From Streptomyces sp. NBC_00154 (GTDB lineage Bacteria; Actinomycetota; Actinomycetes; Streptomycetales; Streptomycetaceae), in the NCBI RefSeq assembly GCF_026342835.1, contig NZ_JAPEMI010000002.1:1612001-1676000 (forward strand): a stretch of DNA of 64,000 nucleotides. The letters are read 5' to 3'. This document shows positions 37,142 through 45,592 of the stretch, piece by piece. Each line of letters begins with the position of its first letter. Position 1 is the first letter of the stretch. The notes under the pieces were generated by a model, which worked only from the letters and a program-made list of their open reading frames with translations, was not told the DNA's origin and searched no databases. A program made the position numbers and the translations under genes.

Positions 37142-37714
37142 CTAGTGTGCGCGGGTGCCGGCGTGGGTGGTGAAGCGATACTCGACGGTGAAGGGGAGGG
37201 TGTCGAGGTCGAGCGCCTGACGGAGCCGGGGCAGCCCGTGGGTGTTGAGGTGATGGTTGATGGTGGTGAGATCACCGCCCTGCTCGGTGCTGATCACCAT
37301 TGCGAGGGTGGGGTTTTGGCGGGTTCCGGCGAGCGTGGCGCGGGCGTGGTGGACGCCGGGGTAGGTGGTGACTTCACTGAGGAAGGGAGCGGTGGCAGTG
37401 TTCGCAGCCAGTTCGGTGCTGCCCCGCTCGGGGTTCTGCTCGAGGTGCCAGGTGCGGGTTTTGGGGCGTCGGGTGACTTGGGCGACGATCCAGCGCAGGA
37501 TGAGCAGCCCCAGAACGATGGCGGTGGCGGCAGCAATCCAGAGTGCCCAGGTGGGCGGCTCGGCGGTGGCGGGAGTGAGTGTGGCGTCCGAATCCAGGAA
37601 GGTGAGTTGGCCGAAGTGAGCCGCCAGGGCGAAGGAGCTTGAGGCGAGCAGGAGGACGCCGATGACGGCGAGGAGGGTGCGGTTGAGGCGGGCTGGGCGG
37701 TTGAGGCTGGTCAT
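37142..37714 (-). CDS. AmaP-like membrane protein of Asp23 operon
   Basis: A 190-residue protein with an N-terminal helix (TLLAVIGVLLLASSSFALAA), a second helix (WALWIAAATAIVLGLLILRW) and a C-terminal soluble domain ending HLNTHGLPRLRQALDLDTLP. It matches the alkaline-shock membrane anchor layout. It likely tethers Asp23-type proteins to the membrane. Last gene of the operon; its ATG overlaps the previous stop (ATGA). Confidence 0.75.
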   Translation of the reverse strand: MTSLNRPARLNRTLLAVIGVLLLASSSFALAAHFGQLTFLDSDATLTPATAEPPTWALWIAAATAIVLGLLILRWIVAQVTRRPKTRTWHLEQNPERGSTELAANTATAPFLSEVTTYPGVHHARATLAGTRQNPTLAMVISTEQGGDLTTINHHLNTHGLPRLRQALDLDTLPFTVEYRFTTHAGTRAH

Positions 37715-38238
37715 GATGTGTTCCTGGTGGCACGGAGCTGGATCTTCATGGCCGGACGAGTGAGCGGGGTGACCTCGTCGAGGCGCTGATCCAGGGCGGC
37801 GCGCACGGCATCGGTGAGCCCCGCGGTGTTGGTTCGGTGGGTGCGGATGCGGGCGACGATCGTGCGGCGGCCCAGTTTCAGCTTCGCTCTACTGACCCCG
37901 TCGACATTCGCGGCTGTGTTCTGCAAGGCGTCGCGCAGGCTACGCCTGGTGATGCCGGCGTCCATGTCACCGGCCAGCGGCAGAACGGTCGGTTTCCCCG
38001 GCAGGAGTGCCGCGAGCAGCAGGAGTAGCCCGAGCAGGGCGAATGTGCCGCCGGCGATGAGGGTGCTGGCGTCGCTCCAGTGGGTGCTGTGCAGGGTGTC
38101 GGTGACGGAGCGGAAGCTGATGAGCGGGCTCTGACCGGTGATCAGCTGAATGGCGACGACGGCGATCAGCACACAGGCTGCGAGCAGGACCAGCGCGCTG
38201 AGAGTGGCCGGGATGGTGCGGCGGGGCCGGCATTTCAT
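37711..38238 (-). CDS. DUF6286-like membrane protein
   Basis: A 175-residue protein with two hydrophobic helices (TLSALVLLAACVLIAVVAIQ and LIAGGTFALLGLLLLLAALL) and a C-terminal domain (ITRRSLRDALQNTAANVDGV, RTIVARIRTHRTNTAGLTDA) that resembles the DUF6286/Asp23-partner family. AGGAGAG precedes the ATG, and ATGA overlaps exist on both sides, so it is translationally coupled with its neighbours. Confidence 0.78.
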   Translation of the reverse strand: MKCRPRRTIPATLSALVLLAACVLIAVVAIQLITGQSPLISFRSVTDTLHSTHWSDASTLIAGGTFALLGLLLLLAALLPGKPTVLPLAGDMDAGITRRSLRDALQNTAANVDGVSRAKLKLGRRTIVARIRTHRTNTAGLTDAVRAALDQRLDEVTPLTRPAMKIQLRATRNTS

Positions 38239-38636
38239 TGGACTCTCCTGGTCGGTGAGTCGGGAGCGTGTAGTGCAGTGACGGTGATGTCGACACGGCT
38301 GACGGTCAGACCGGTGAGGTCCGCAACGCGGCGTACCAAGCGTGCGCGGGCGTCTTCGGTGGTGTGAGCGACGGATTTTGGATAGGCGACGGACAGGCGA
38401 ACATCGAGCGCCGCAACTGAGTCGCCACTGACCTTCGCGGCAACCCGGGCCGAGTCTTCGGCGTGTTCCCCTGGGACCGCTATACCGAGCACCCGGCCGG
38501 GCGTTCCGCCGATGTTCTCGACTTCGGTCAACACCCGGGCGGCGATGCGTTCCACAGCGCGGTCGGAGATCGTTGTGCAGCCTCGCTGCGCCGCGCCGGA
38601 CTCTCCTTCAGCTGACGTGGTGATCGCGGTGTCCAT
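38235..38636 (-). CDS. Asp23/Gls24 family protein
   Basis: A 133-residue protein with Asp23 features: TISDRAVERIAARVLTEVEN at the start of the domain, ALDVRLSVAYPKSVAHTTED in the middle, and VADLTGLTVSRVDITVTAL at the end. AGGGACG lies eight bases before the ATG at 38636; GTG 38654 is an alternative. It overlaps the DUF2273 gene by about 29 bases. The family is linked to cell-envelope stress in Gram-positives. Confidence 0.85.
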   Translation of the reverse strand: MDTAITTSAEGESGAAQRGCTTISDRAVERIAARVLTEVENIGGTPGRVLGIAVPGEHAEDSARVAAKVSGDSVAALDVRLSVAYPKSVAHTTEDARARLVRRVADLTGLTVSRVDITVTALHAPDSPTRRVQ

Positions 38637-38817
38637 GGAAGTCGTCCCTGTCACGGCCGGTGAGTTGGGCGAGGTCGAGCTTGCCGTCGAGGTATCGCCC
38701 TACCAGCAGCCCCACCGTCCCGAGAACGAGGACGATGAGGAAGGCTTCGAAACCGCCGAACGCGGCGGTGAGGCCGAGGACGAGCCCTGTCAGGAGGCCC
38801 ATCTGAGTGGACGTCAT
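38608..38817 (-). CDS. DUF2273 small membrane protein
   Basis: A 69-residue protein made of two adjacent hydrophobic helices (MGLLTGLVLGLTAAFGGF and AFLIVLVLGTVGLLVGRYL) followed by DGKLDLAQLTGRD, the DUF2273 pattern seen next to asp23 genes in firmicutes and actinomycetes. AAGGAG is seven bases before the ATG. Confidence 0.88.
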   Translation of the reverse strand: MTSTQMGLLTGLVLGLTAAFGGFEAFLIVLVLGTVGLLVGRYLDGKLDLAQLTGRDRDDFHGHRDHHVS

Positions 38818-38987
38818 GTCAATTCTCCTTGGTGCCGTACGTTGCCCTGACGGTGGCCATGCGGCATTGAGCCGGGGTGTGCGAGTACGCACAGATGGGC
38901 CGTTGTACTGCATGGAGCCTGTGGTAAGGCCCCCGTGCTCACTGGTGACGTCGTACGGCGTGCGCGGTGCCGGGGGCCTGGCAGCGG

Positions 38988-39488
38988 CTACTGGACGCGG
39001 TCGCCGGTGTCCTGGTCGTCGCCGTCACTGTCGTCAGCGGCGATGTGCACGTCATTGACATTAATGTTGACCTCGACGACTTCCAGGCCGGTCATCTGCT
39101 CGACGGAGTCGATGACGTTGTTGCGGACGTCCTTGGCCAACTCGGGTATCGACACTCCGTACTCGACCAGGATCTGCAGGTCCACGGCCGCCTGCTTCTG
39201 ACCGACCTCGACGGAGACGCCCTGTCCGGCGCTGGCGGAGGCTCCGGGGATACGCCCCTTGACTGCGCCGAACGCCCGTGCAGCTCCGCCACCCAGCTCA
39301 TACACACCGGGCACCTCGCGGGCCGCGAGACCGGCGATCTTTTGGACGACGACATCGGCGATGGTGGTGGAGCCCTGCCCGGAGGCTTGCGCAGGGGAAG
39401 ATTCCGGTGCACTGGTGGCACTCTTGTCCGCGTCGCCTGCGGCAAAAGTGGCGGGCAAGGCAGTATTGGTGGTGGCCGGGTTCGTCAT
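38988..39488 (-). CDS. Asp23/Gls24 family protein
   Basis: A 166-residue protein: a disordered Ala/Ser/Thr-rich N-terminus, then a complete Asp23 domain (STTIADVVVQKIAGLAAREV, GVYELGGG, VDLQILVEYGVSIPELAKDV, VEQMTGLEVVEVNINVNDVH) and an acidic tail. This is the closest to canonical Asp23 in the operon. GAGGAGAG lies just before the ATG at 39488. The 170 bases on its downstream side separate it from the DUF2273 gene. Confidence 0.92.
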   Translation of the reverse strand: MTNPATTNTALPATFAAGDADKSATSAPESSPAQASGQGSTTIADVVVQKIAGLAAREVPGVYELGGGAARAFGAVKGRIPGASASAGQGVSVEVGQKQAAVDLQILVEYGVSIPELAKDVRNNVIDSVEQMTGLEVVEVNINVNDVHIAADDSDGDDQDTGDRVQ

Positions 39489-39579
39489 GGTGCTCTCCTC
39501 GGATTCCTGGCTCTGGACGAGGCGGCTTCGCGCTCGCCACACCTGAACGACCCGTGCCAGGGGAGAACGTCATGGCACT

Positions 39580-39912
39580 TCAGGCATCCGCGTCACTCGC
39601 GTGATCGAGAGGGGTGAGGGCGGCGGCATCGATGTCGGAGACGACAAGGCGCAGCCGAGCGTTCTTCCACCGGGTCTCCTTCAGCGCTGCGTGCAGGGCG
39701 GCCTCTGCCTCGCGCAGGATCGGAGGAAGGGGGAGGGCAAGGGCGACGACGCGGATCTCGATCAGTTCGTCGTCGATGCCGACGGCCATGGTGTCGAGGT
39801 TCCACGGCACGCGTGAGCCGACGTGGGTGGTGGCGGGGGTCGCCGGACGCAGACCGGGGATCCCGCCCAGGACGGCCAGAATTGAGCGTGCCAGCTCTGA
39901 TCTCGAAGTCAC
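39580..39912 (-). CDS. Small Asp23-operon protein of unknown function
   Basis: A 110-residue protein without membrane segments (ELARSILAVLGGIPGLRPAT; DDELIEIRVVALALPLPPIL; LREAEAALHAALKETRWKNA). Alternating strands and helices resemble a degenerate Asp23 fold, but I cannot assign it firmly. The GTG at 39912 overlaps the upstream stop by four bases, so it is coupled to the previous gene. Confidence 0.72.
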   Translation of the reverse strand: MTSRSELARSILAVLGGIPGLRPATPATTHVGSRVPWNLDTMAVGIDDELIEIRVVALALPLPPILREAEAALHAALKETRWKNARLRLVVSDIDAAALTPLDHASDADA

Positions 39913-40346
39913 CACGCACCGGTCCCATACAAGTCTATGTCCATGATCGACACCGCGACGGCCGGCGGAGCGAGACCCGTGGCATCGGCGACGGCACGCG
40001 TGACCTCGCGCTGAACCGCCCGCCCCACGGCCCCAGCCTGGTCATACCCGGAGGCGACCATGTCGATGGACGCGCGCAGGCTCGATGGCACGGCTGAGTG
40101 GTCGACCGTGATTCTCACACCCTCGGTCGGGGCCGGGGCAAGGCCGTTGATCTTCTGGCGTACCGAACGCGTCACCCGGGAAGCCAGCCCGGTCAGGCCG
40201 GGTTCGAGCCGCACAACACCAGGGACACCGACAGCGGCTCGGGCGGCAATTGCGGCGATCACGGGCTCGGTGATCACCCACTGGGCACGGGGAGCCTCTG
40301 CCTCGTCGTCCGGCACGGTCGTTGCCATAGGGAACACCGTGTCCAT
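39909..40346 (-). CDS. Asp23/Gls24 family protein
   Basis: A 145-residue protein with Asp23 pattern: WVITEPVIAAIAARAAVGVP, GVVRLEPGL, GVRITVDHSAVPSSLRASID, VTRAVADATGLAPPAVAVSI. GAGAGG lies nine bases upstream of the ATG at 40346. It sits 44 bases after the zinc-finger/Asp23 gene. Confidence 0.83.
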   Translation of the reverse strand: MDTVFPMATTVPDDEAEAPRAQWVITEPVIAAIAARAAVGVPGVVRLEPGLTGLASRVTRSVRQKINGLAPAPTEGVRITVDHSAVPSSLRASIDMVASGYDQAGAVGRAVQREVTRAVADATGLAPPAVAVSIMDIDLYGTGAW

Positions 40347-40390
40347 GTGCTTCAGCCTCTCTCAACAGTCTGCTGCCGGATCCCGGGGTT

Positions 40391-40948
40391 TCATTCGTCG
40401 TACAGGTCTTCCACGGTCAGGTCCAGACGCACCAGGGCTATCCCGACCCGTGCTGCAGCGGCTGCCCGGACCCGCTCGCGCACCTCGTCGACGGCGTCGG
40501 CGGAAAACCTGCGGTAGGCCACCGCGAGGCTCATCTCCACCTCCACCGCGCCCTCTCTGTCCGTGACGGAGATCCGGCAGCGCCGTGCGCGCACACCGTC
40601 GACGGAATCGGCGGCGAATCGCAGCACCGCAGCGACCGCTTGTTCGCTGATCTGGACTCCGCCCGGCTCCGCGCCGGGCAGCGCGAGCATGTGGTGACGG
40701 CGGACCTCTGCGCGCACCGCAGACATGATCCGTCCGGTCAAGCCCAGCGGAGGTCCGATCTCTTCCGAGGCGAGTTTGCCGGTCACCTCTTGCAGGATCA
40801 CCAGACTCTGCCGAGCCGCAGTGCAGTGCTCGCAGGTGAGATCATGGCTGTTACCCAGGCCGGTGCCGGCCGGATCGAGCCGCTCCCACACCGCCTCCAT
40901 ATCGCGGCCGCAAGGCAGCACATATCCCTGAGTGTCGCTCATTTCCAT
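40391..40948 (-). CDS. Zinc-finger anti-sigma-like / Asp23 fusion protein
   Basis: A 185-residue protein. The N-terminal ~55 residues read LPCGRDMEAVWERLD...HDLTCEHCTAARQSL, with the H-x3-C-x2-C arrangement of ZAS anti-sigma factors. The rest is an Asp23-like domain (ISEQAVAAVLRFAADSVDGV; VEVEMSLAVAYRRFSADAVD; VGIALVRLDLTVEDLYDE). It directly follows the ECF sigma gene with a 10-bp overlap, which suggests it restrains that sigma factor and connects it with Asp23 proteins. This function is inferred from motif and position. GGAGG precedes the ATG. Confidence 0.8.
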   Translation of the reverse strand: MEMSDTQGYVLPCGRDMEAVWERLDPAGTGLGNSHDLTCEHCTAARQSLVILQEVTGKLASEEIGPPLGLTGRIMSAVRAEVRRHHMLALPGAEPGGVQISEQAVAAVLRFAADSVDGVRARRCRISVTDREGAVEVEMSLAVAYRRFSADAVDEVRERVRAAAAARVGIALVRLDLTVEDLYDE

Positions 40949-41529
40949 GGAGCCATCGCCTCCGCCAACTGCACTCGAGCGCGCGCTATGCGTCCACGCA
41001 CCGCCGTACGGGTCGTGCCCATAACCCCGGCGATCTCCTCATAGGAGCGACCGTGAACCTCCCGCAACAGCCAGCATGCCCGCTGCTCGGGCGTCAGCCG
41101 CTTCAAAGCGGCGGCGAGCGCGATCAGCTGCTCGCTCACCTGTGCTGCCCGCTCCGGTGATCCAGCCGCCTCGGCGGATTCGCGACTGTCCAGGTCAGCC
41201 TCCGCAACAGGTCTACGTGCCCGGATGATGTTCAGGCACCGGTTGCTCGTCGTCCGGTAGAGCCAGCCCACGAACGCTGCGTCGTCCCGCAACTGCCCCA
41301 GCCGCCGCCAAGCGGTCAGGAATACCTCTTGCACCACGTCCTCGGCGTCGCCACGGCTGGCGAGCATATGCAGTGCCAAGCGGTACATCGGCCCCTGATA
41401 ACGGCGCACCAGCACCTCGAAGGCGCGCATGTCGCCGTCACGGGCGCGAACCACCAACGTGGCATCATCCAGTCCCACCTCCGGGGCGGGGGAGGCGGGC
41501 TGTGAACCGACCCCGGCAGACGACGTCAC
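40939..41529 (-). CDS. ECF RNA polymerase sigma factor
   Basis: A 196-residue sigma factor. Region 2 is seen in FEVLVRRYQGPMYRLALHML and DAEDVVQEVFLTAWRRLGQL, and region 4 in LKRLTPEQRACWLLREVHGR, SYEEIAGVMGTTRTAVRGRI. First gene of a nine-gene operon with Asp23 and membrane proteins. The GTG at 41529 is preceded by AGGAAGG at good distance; the longer frame to 41574 is less likely. It may drive its own operon; no promoter was identified with certainty. Confidence 0.92.
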   Translation of the reverse strand: MTSSAGVGSQPASPAPEVGLDDATLVVRARDGDMRAFEVLVRRYQGPMYRLALHMLASRGDAEDVVQEVFLTAWRRLGQLRDDAAFVGWLYRTTSNRCLNIIRARRPVAEADLDSRESAEAAGSPERAAQVSEQLIALAAALKRLTPEQRACWLLREVHGRSYEEIAGVMGTTRTAVRGRIARARVQLAEAMAPWK

Positions 41530-42033
41530 CTGCACAACCTTCCTGCGCCAGGCAGGCTCTCGGGCCCTTCTCACGGACCTGCTGGAATACCGGCAGAACC
41601 CGCCTCGCAGTACAAGGACACGACGGCCGCGCCCGCGTCACGGCACATCAAGTATCTGCCACACACTGGGTCCATTGCAGTGGTCGGCGCTGACGCCAGT
41701 GACCCGCAACCGCGGATGCCACAGCGGCCCGCCCCCGCAGCAGGAGGCAGAGCTTTCCAAGATGCGACTGACACGAAACGGGCGAGACTTGTGAGTACAG
41801 GACCGGCATTGAGTGATGGCTCTCGTGCCGAGGCGACCGGCCGACGTTGCCGGATTCGCCGGGCTGTAGAGGGCGCGCCGGCCCCGCCCGAAGTGAGCAG
41901 GACTAGGTTCCCCCTTCGTTGCGCTCCCCAGATCGGCAGAGGCCGCCGTTAGGGCAGAGACCACTGACAGCCACAGAACTGCAGTTTGCGCGGCACAGGC
42001 GGGTCCCGCGGGAACTTTGAAGGTGACGTGCGC
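41530..42033. other. Intergenic region between divergent operons
   Basis: About 500 bases between the ECF sigma operon and the acidic/basic protein gene. The short plus-strand frame at 41680-41952 has no recognisable features. It should contain promoters for both directions, but I cannot place them. Confidence 0.5.
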
Positions 42034-42753
42034 ATGGACGATCAGACCAAGGCGACTCTCGCCGCGGCCCTTGTCGGCGGATACGTGCTGGGACGCACGA
42101 AGAAAGGCAAGCTCGCGCTGAGCCTGGCGACTTATCTGGCGGGCAAACGGCTCGGTCTTGATCCGCGCCAGCTCGCTACGGAGGGAATGCGCAGGCTGGG
42201 GGAGATCCCGCAGGTGGCTGAACTGCAGGACCAGCTGAAGGGGGAGTTCCTCGAGGCCGGCCGCAAGGCAGTGACAGCTGCTGCGACTCGCGGAATGGGG
42301 ACGCTCTCGGACACGCTCCGTGACCGCACGGCCAGCCTCGGCAAGAAGGAAGAAGCTGAGCCGGAGGAGGAGTACGAAGAGGAGCAGGAGGAACCGGAGG
42401 AGGAACCAGAAGAGGAAGAGGAAGAGGAAGAGGAACCGGAGGAGGAAGAGGAGGAGGAAGAGGAGGAGCCTGAACCCAAACGCCCGCAGCGCCGGAGAAG
42501 CTCCCGGAAGCCGGCTCGGCCCGAGAGGGGCACCGCGTCAAGGCGAGAGAGGGCCCCCTCTGACCGGAGCTCTTCGGAGGCGGCGGCGAAGGAGCCATCC
42601 CGGAAGAAGAAGTCCTCTGCGACGAAGCCGGCCGCGAAGAAGGCAGCCCCAGCGAAGAAGTCTGCCCCCAAGAAGCAGGCTCCTGCAAAGAGGGCGGCGT
42701 CCTCAGGGCGGCCGACGAAGAGGACATCCAAGCGCGCCGATCGACGGAGGTAG
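42034..42753 (+). CDS. Gas-vesicle-cluster-type protein with Glu-rich and Lys/Ala-rich tails
   Basis: A 239-residue protein. The N-terminal ~100 residues (TKATLAAALVGGYVLGRTKK; LATYLAGKRLGLDPRQLATE) resemble a protein often annotated as DNA primase inside streptomycete gas vesicle clusters. Residues 108-148 are almost pure Glu, and the rest is a basic Lys/Ala/Pro/Ser tail like histone H1 (KKKSSATKPAAKKAAPAKKS). The extreme charge split suggests a scaffold or condensate protein. AAGGTGA precedes the ATG. The next gene starts seven bases later. No gvpA, F or L gene is in the window. Confidence 0.8.
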   Translation: MDDQTKATLAAALVGGYVLGRTKKGKLALSLATYLAGKRLGLDPRQLATEGMRRLGEIPQVAELQDQLKGEFLEAGRKAVTAAATRGMGTLSDTLRDRTASLGKKEEAEPEEEYEEEQEEPEEEPEEEEEEEEEPEEEEEEEEEEPEPKRPQRRRSSRKPARPERGTASRRERAPSDRSSSEAAAKEPSRKKKSSATKPAAKKAAPAKKSAPKKQAPAKRAASSGRPTKRTSKRADRRR

Positions 42754-42759
42754 CCCGCC

Positions 42760-43710
42760 ATGGCTGGGAAGGAGACGAAGGAGCGAGAGACGCAGGGGTC
42801 GGGGGCGGGCGGACTGGGTGAGGCGCTATCGGGTTTCGTGGAAGCACAGGTAGGACGGCTCGCGGAGAAAGCCAGCGACAAGCTCACGGACGTCACGGGG
42901 CAGCTCACCGATGCCGCCGACAGCGGGTCACTGCTCAAAATCGGCTCGCGCGTCCTCGAGGGCGAATCCCCCGTGAAGGCGTTCTTGTCCGAGAAGGCCA
43001 AAGGCGTCAAGGACAGCGTCGTGGGCAAGGTCAAGGAGGCGTTCGGCGGCGGTAAGGGCAAGTCCGGCAGTAGCAAGAGCATGAACATCATTGAGGTCCT
43101 CGATGTCGGCGTGCCCCTTCGCACGGCCTACGACTACTGGACCCAGTACGACGAGTTCAGCAGCTTTACGAAGGGCGTTCGCAGCGTCTCGATGAGCGAC
43201 GAGATGGGCAGCGACTGGAAGGTCAAGGTCGGCCCCTCTTCCCGCAGCTTCAAAGCGACTGTTCAGGAGCAGATTCCGGACGACCGGATCGTCTGGACCT
43301 CCGAAGGCGCCAAGGGGACGACCAAGGGTGCCGTAAGTTTCCATGAACTGGCGCCGACGCTGACGCGGATCGTCCTGGTCATGGAGTACTACCCTTCCGG
43401 GTTCTTCGAAAAGACCGGAAATATTTGGCGGGCCCAGGGCCGCCGGGTTCGGCTGGACTTCAAGCACTTCCAGCGGTACGTCAGTCTCACCGAAGAGGAG
43501 CCGGAAGGCTGGCGCGGAGAGATCCGAGACGGTGAAGTCGTCACGTCACACGAAGAAGCCCTGGAAGAGGAAGAAGCAGCACAAGCCGAGGACTCGGAGA
43601 ATGATGGCGAGTACGAAACCGCGGAAGACGGCGATGCTGAGGACGAAGGAGAGGACGTGGAGGAAGACGAGTGGGAGGACGAGACCGACGATGAAGACCG
43701 GGAGAAATGA
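42760..43710 (+). CDS. SRPBCC family protein with acidic C-terminal tail, gas-vesicle-cluster type
   Basis: A 316-residue protein. Residues 1-105 are helical and Gly/Lys-rich; 107-245 are an SRPBCC/polyketide-cyclase-like domain (IIEVLDVGVPLRTAYDYWTQ; FSSFTKGVRSVSMSDEMG; IVWTSEGAKGTTKGAVSFHE). The last ~65 residues are nearly all Glu/Asp. Proteins of this layout accompany the previous gene type in streptomycete gas vesicle clusters. The genes are six bases apart, so co-transcribed. The pairing without structural gvp genes is notable. Function unknown. Confidence 0.82.
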   Translation: MAGKETKERETQGSGAGGLGEALSGFVEAQVGRLAEKASDKLTDVTGQLTDAADSGSLLKIGSRVLEGESPVKAFLSEKAKGVKDSVVGKVKEAFGGGKGKSGSSKSMNIIEVLDVGVPLRTAYDYWTQYDEFSSFTKGVRSVSMSDEMGSDWKVKVGPSSRSFKATVQEQIPDDRIVWTSEGAKGTTKGAVSFHELAPTLTRIVLVMEYYPSGFFEKTGNIWRAQGRRVRLDFKHFQRYVSLTEEEPEGWRGEIRDGEVVTSHEEALEEEEAAQAEDSENDGEYETAEDGDAEDEGEDVEEDEWEDETDDEDREK

Positions 43711-44258
43711 TCCCGATATGCGACATGGGATCAGGTGGCCTGAACCACAATGTGACGGTCCGTCTCCTGCATGGTTGCTCGGGAGAGCGTGGACTCATAG
43801 GGAGCCGCCGATCCGGCGGAGGTGTGGCGGCGAACCGTGAACGGCAGCAGCACCGACCATTGTCTCCACGGAATCCAGCAGCGATCGGAGCCCGCCACCT
43901 GAAGCGGGGTGCTCTCGCCAATCGGCCAGTCCCCGCTGGTTGGAGGCACGTGCGCGGCGGCCGGGTCGGTGCAGACCGCCCACGATGACGTGGCTCTGTG
44001 CCGGCTGGGCGATGTTCCCACTTGCACGTCGGTCGCCTCGGCGGCCCGGGTGAAGATCTGATCATGGCGCTCCTCGTCGACACCGGGCGTGTTGCCACGC
44101 GACTCAGTCGCGGTTGGCAAGCGCGCCGATCAGTAGCGGGAGCCCCAGAAGAGCATCGCGGTGGAACTCGTGGCCGAAGACCGGGAACCCGCCGGTAAAT
44201 CCGTGCCCGCTGGCCATTCCTGAGGACGTTCAATCTCATCCAGACTTCACATAATCCC
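43711..44258. other. Intergenic region without recognisable gene
   Basis: About 550 bases after the SRPBCC gene. A minus-strand frame (43731-44120) is open but shows no known domain. Nothing else is identified before the CsbD promoter region. Confidence 0.4.
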
Positions 44259-44280
44259 GTTTCGGTCCGACCGGTCGGTA
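44259..44280 (+). promoter_or_regulatory. Candidate sigma-B-type promoter of the CsbD gene
   Basis: GTTT at 44259-44262 and GGTA at 44277-44280 with a 14-base spacer resemble the streptomycete general-stress promoter pattern (GNNT-N14-16-GGGTA). It lies 64 bases before the CsbD start; csbD genes are sigma-B dependent in Bacillus. The -10 part is imperfect. Confidence 0.3.
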
Positions 44281-44343
44281 GATCGCGCTTACAGAGCCAT
44301 TTACGGTTGAGGTGGAAGTTGTACATCGAGTGAGAAGCGGGAT

Positions 44344-44526
44344 GTGAGTGTCGTGGCCAAGGATGAGAAGGCCAAGGCCAAGGTGGAACAGGCCAAGGGC
44401 AAGGTGGAGGAGACCGCCGGCCGCGCGGTAGGCAACGAGGGTTTGACGACCAAGGGTCGCGCCGAAAAGGCTAAGGGTGACATTCGTCAGGCGAAGGAGA
44501 AGGCGAAGGACGCCTTCAAGCGCTGA
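44344..44526 (+). CDS. CsbD family general stress protein
   Basis: A 60-residue protein composed of Lys/Glu/Ala-rich helix (KAKVEQAKGKVEETAGRAVG; LTTKGRAEKAKGDIRQAKEK), the classic CsbD pattern. Function is unknown; members are strongly induced by stress. GTG at 44344 is chosen (VV codons later are alternatives). It is monocistronic. Confidence 0.9.
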   Translation: MSVVAKDEKAKAKVEQAKGKVEETAGRAVGNEGLTTKGRAEKAKGDIRQAKEKAKDAFKR

Positions 44527-45592
44527 AATGGGTCCGGCAGGTCCGGTGCGAAAGGGTAGTTGCGGGGTCCGCCCGCTATGGCCTGGCCGGGAATGCGTTG
44601 CCGTTCGGACGGGCCGATGCTCCCTCGGGAGCCGACGCCACTGCGCCGGTGGGCAAGGGGTCACGTCGTGTCTTCGTGGCCCCCCTGGGCCGCACATGAC
44701 GGCAATCCCGCCGGTATTCGGCCCATGCCGGCCCGCCGTCCACCGCCGTTTCACCCAGTGGAGCCGGGCACGCCTATGGGCCCGGCTCCACTGCGTCTTC
44801 CTCGACGCGCCCGGCGCCGGAGGAGAGCCGGAACGGTCCGGTGTGCTCGAGGCGGTCGGTGTCCGGGCCACAAGGGGGGCGCTGTCCGGACCGAATCCGC
44901 CGACTGCGGCAAGCCGGGATCGACAATCCACCTACGATCACCAACGGGAACGGGTTCCTGTGTCCTTCGAAAGGGTGCTTGGCCTGCTGGACGGCCGGGG
45001 TGTGATCGACCTGTCCCCGAGCGGCGCATGCGCGACTTGGCTCTCCTGGAGTTGCAGTACCTCGTGCACGGAAACGAACGCGGGCGAGCGCGGGGCCGCC
45101 CTGACGCGTGTTGGCTCCGCCGACAGAACCGCCGCCCACCGGCTTGAGCGAGAGCGGGAGGCAGCTGTGGCCACCTCACCTCTCGGATGCCGCGCTCAAG
45201 CGGCCAGGGCCGGCTCACCCCGTGGACCAAGCAGCCCGGAAGGAAACGTGCGGCATCAGGCATCGGCAGCGGTCCCTGCGTAGGCCCGGGTGCGTCGCCC
45301 GAGCTCATGACACCCGCCACCGCCAGTGAATCCGGAGCATCCTGCCTTTGCTTTCAGCCCGCCCGGCTTCGGCGCGCGACTGGTTGCCGATGCGCTGTGC
45401 GTGACCGAGGCAGCCGAGCGCTTCTGTCGCGTCACGCATTTGTCAGTCCGCACCGACGGCTGGCCGCTCCTATCGCCGACGTCGCTGGAAGGTCGACGAC
45501 GACCTCGACCACAAGGGTCTTCGCACTGGAGTGGCGGTGAGGCTTCGCTTTGCGCCAAGTCCCGGGGGCGGCTGTCCCCCGCATGCGACCCT
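44527..45592. other. Long stretch without a recognisable gene
   Basis: About 1.07 kb between the CsbD gene and the NTF2-like gene. Several long frames occur on both strands, as expected at this GC content, but none shows a coherent family pattern; all are Arg/Pro/Ala-rich. It may be decayed coding DNA. No RNA gene, repeat or CRISPR is seen. Confidence 0.5.

Noticed and set aside
42360..42475. GA-rich tract as a tandem DNA repeat
   Set aside because: It is low-complexity Glu coding without a regular repeat unit, explained by the acidic protein segment.
42132..43124. Ser/Pro-rich minus-strand frame opposite the Glu-rich gene
   Set aside because: It is the complement of GAG/GAA-rich codons; the plus-strand protein has a recognised N-terminal family.
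44477..45283. Several long frames in the 44.5-45.6 kb gap
   Set aside because: None has a coherent domain, start site or codon pattern different from the other frames.
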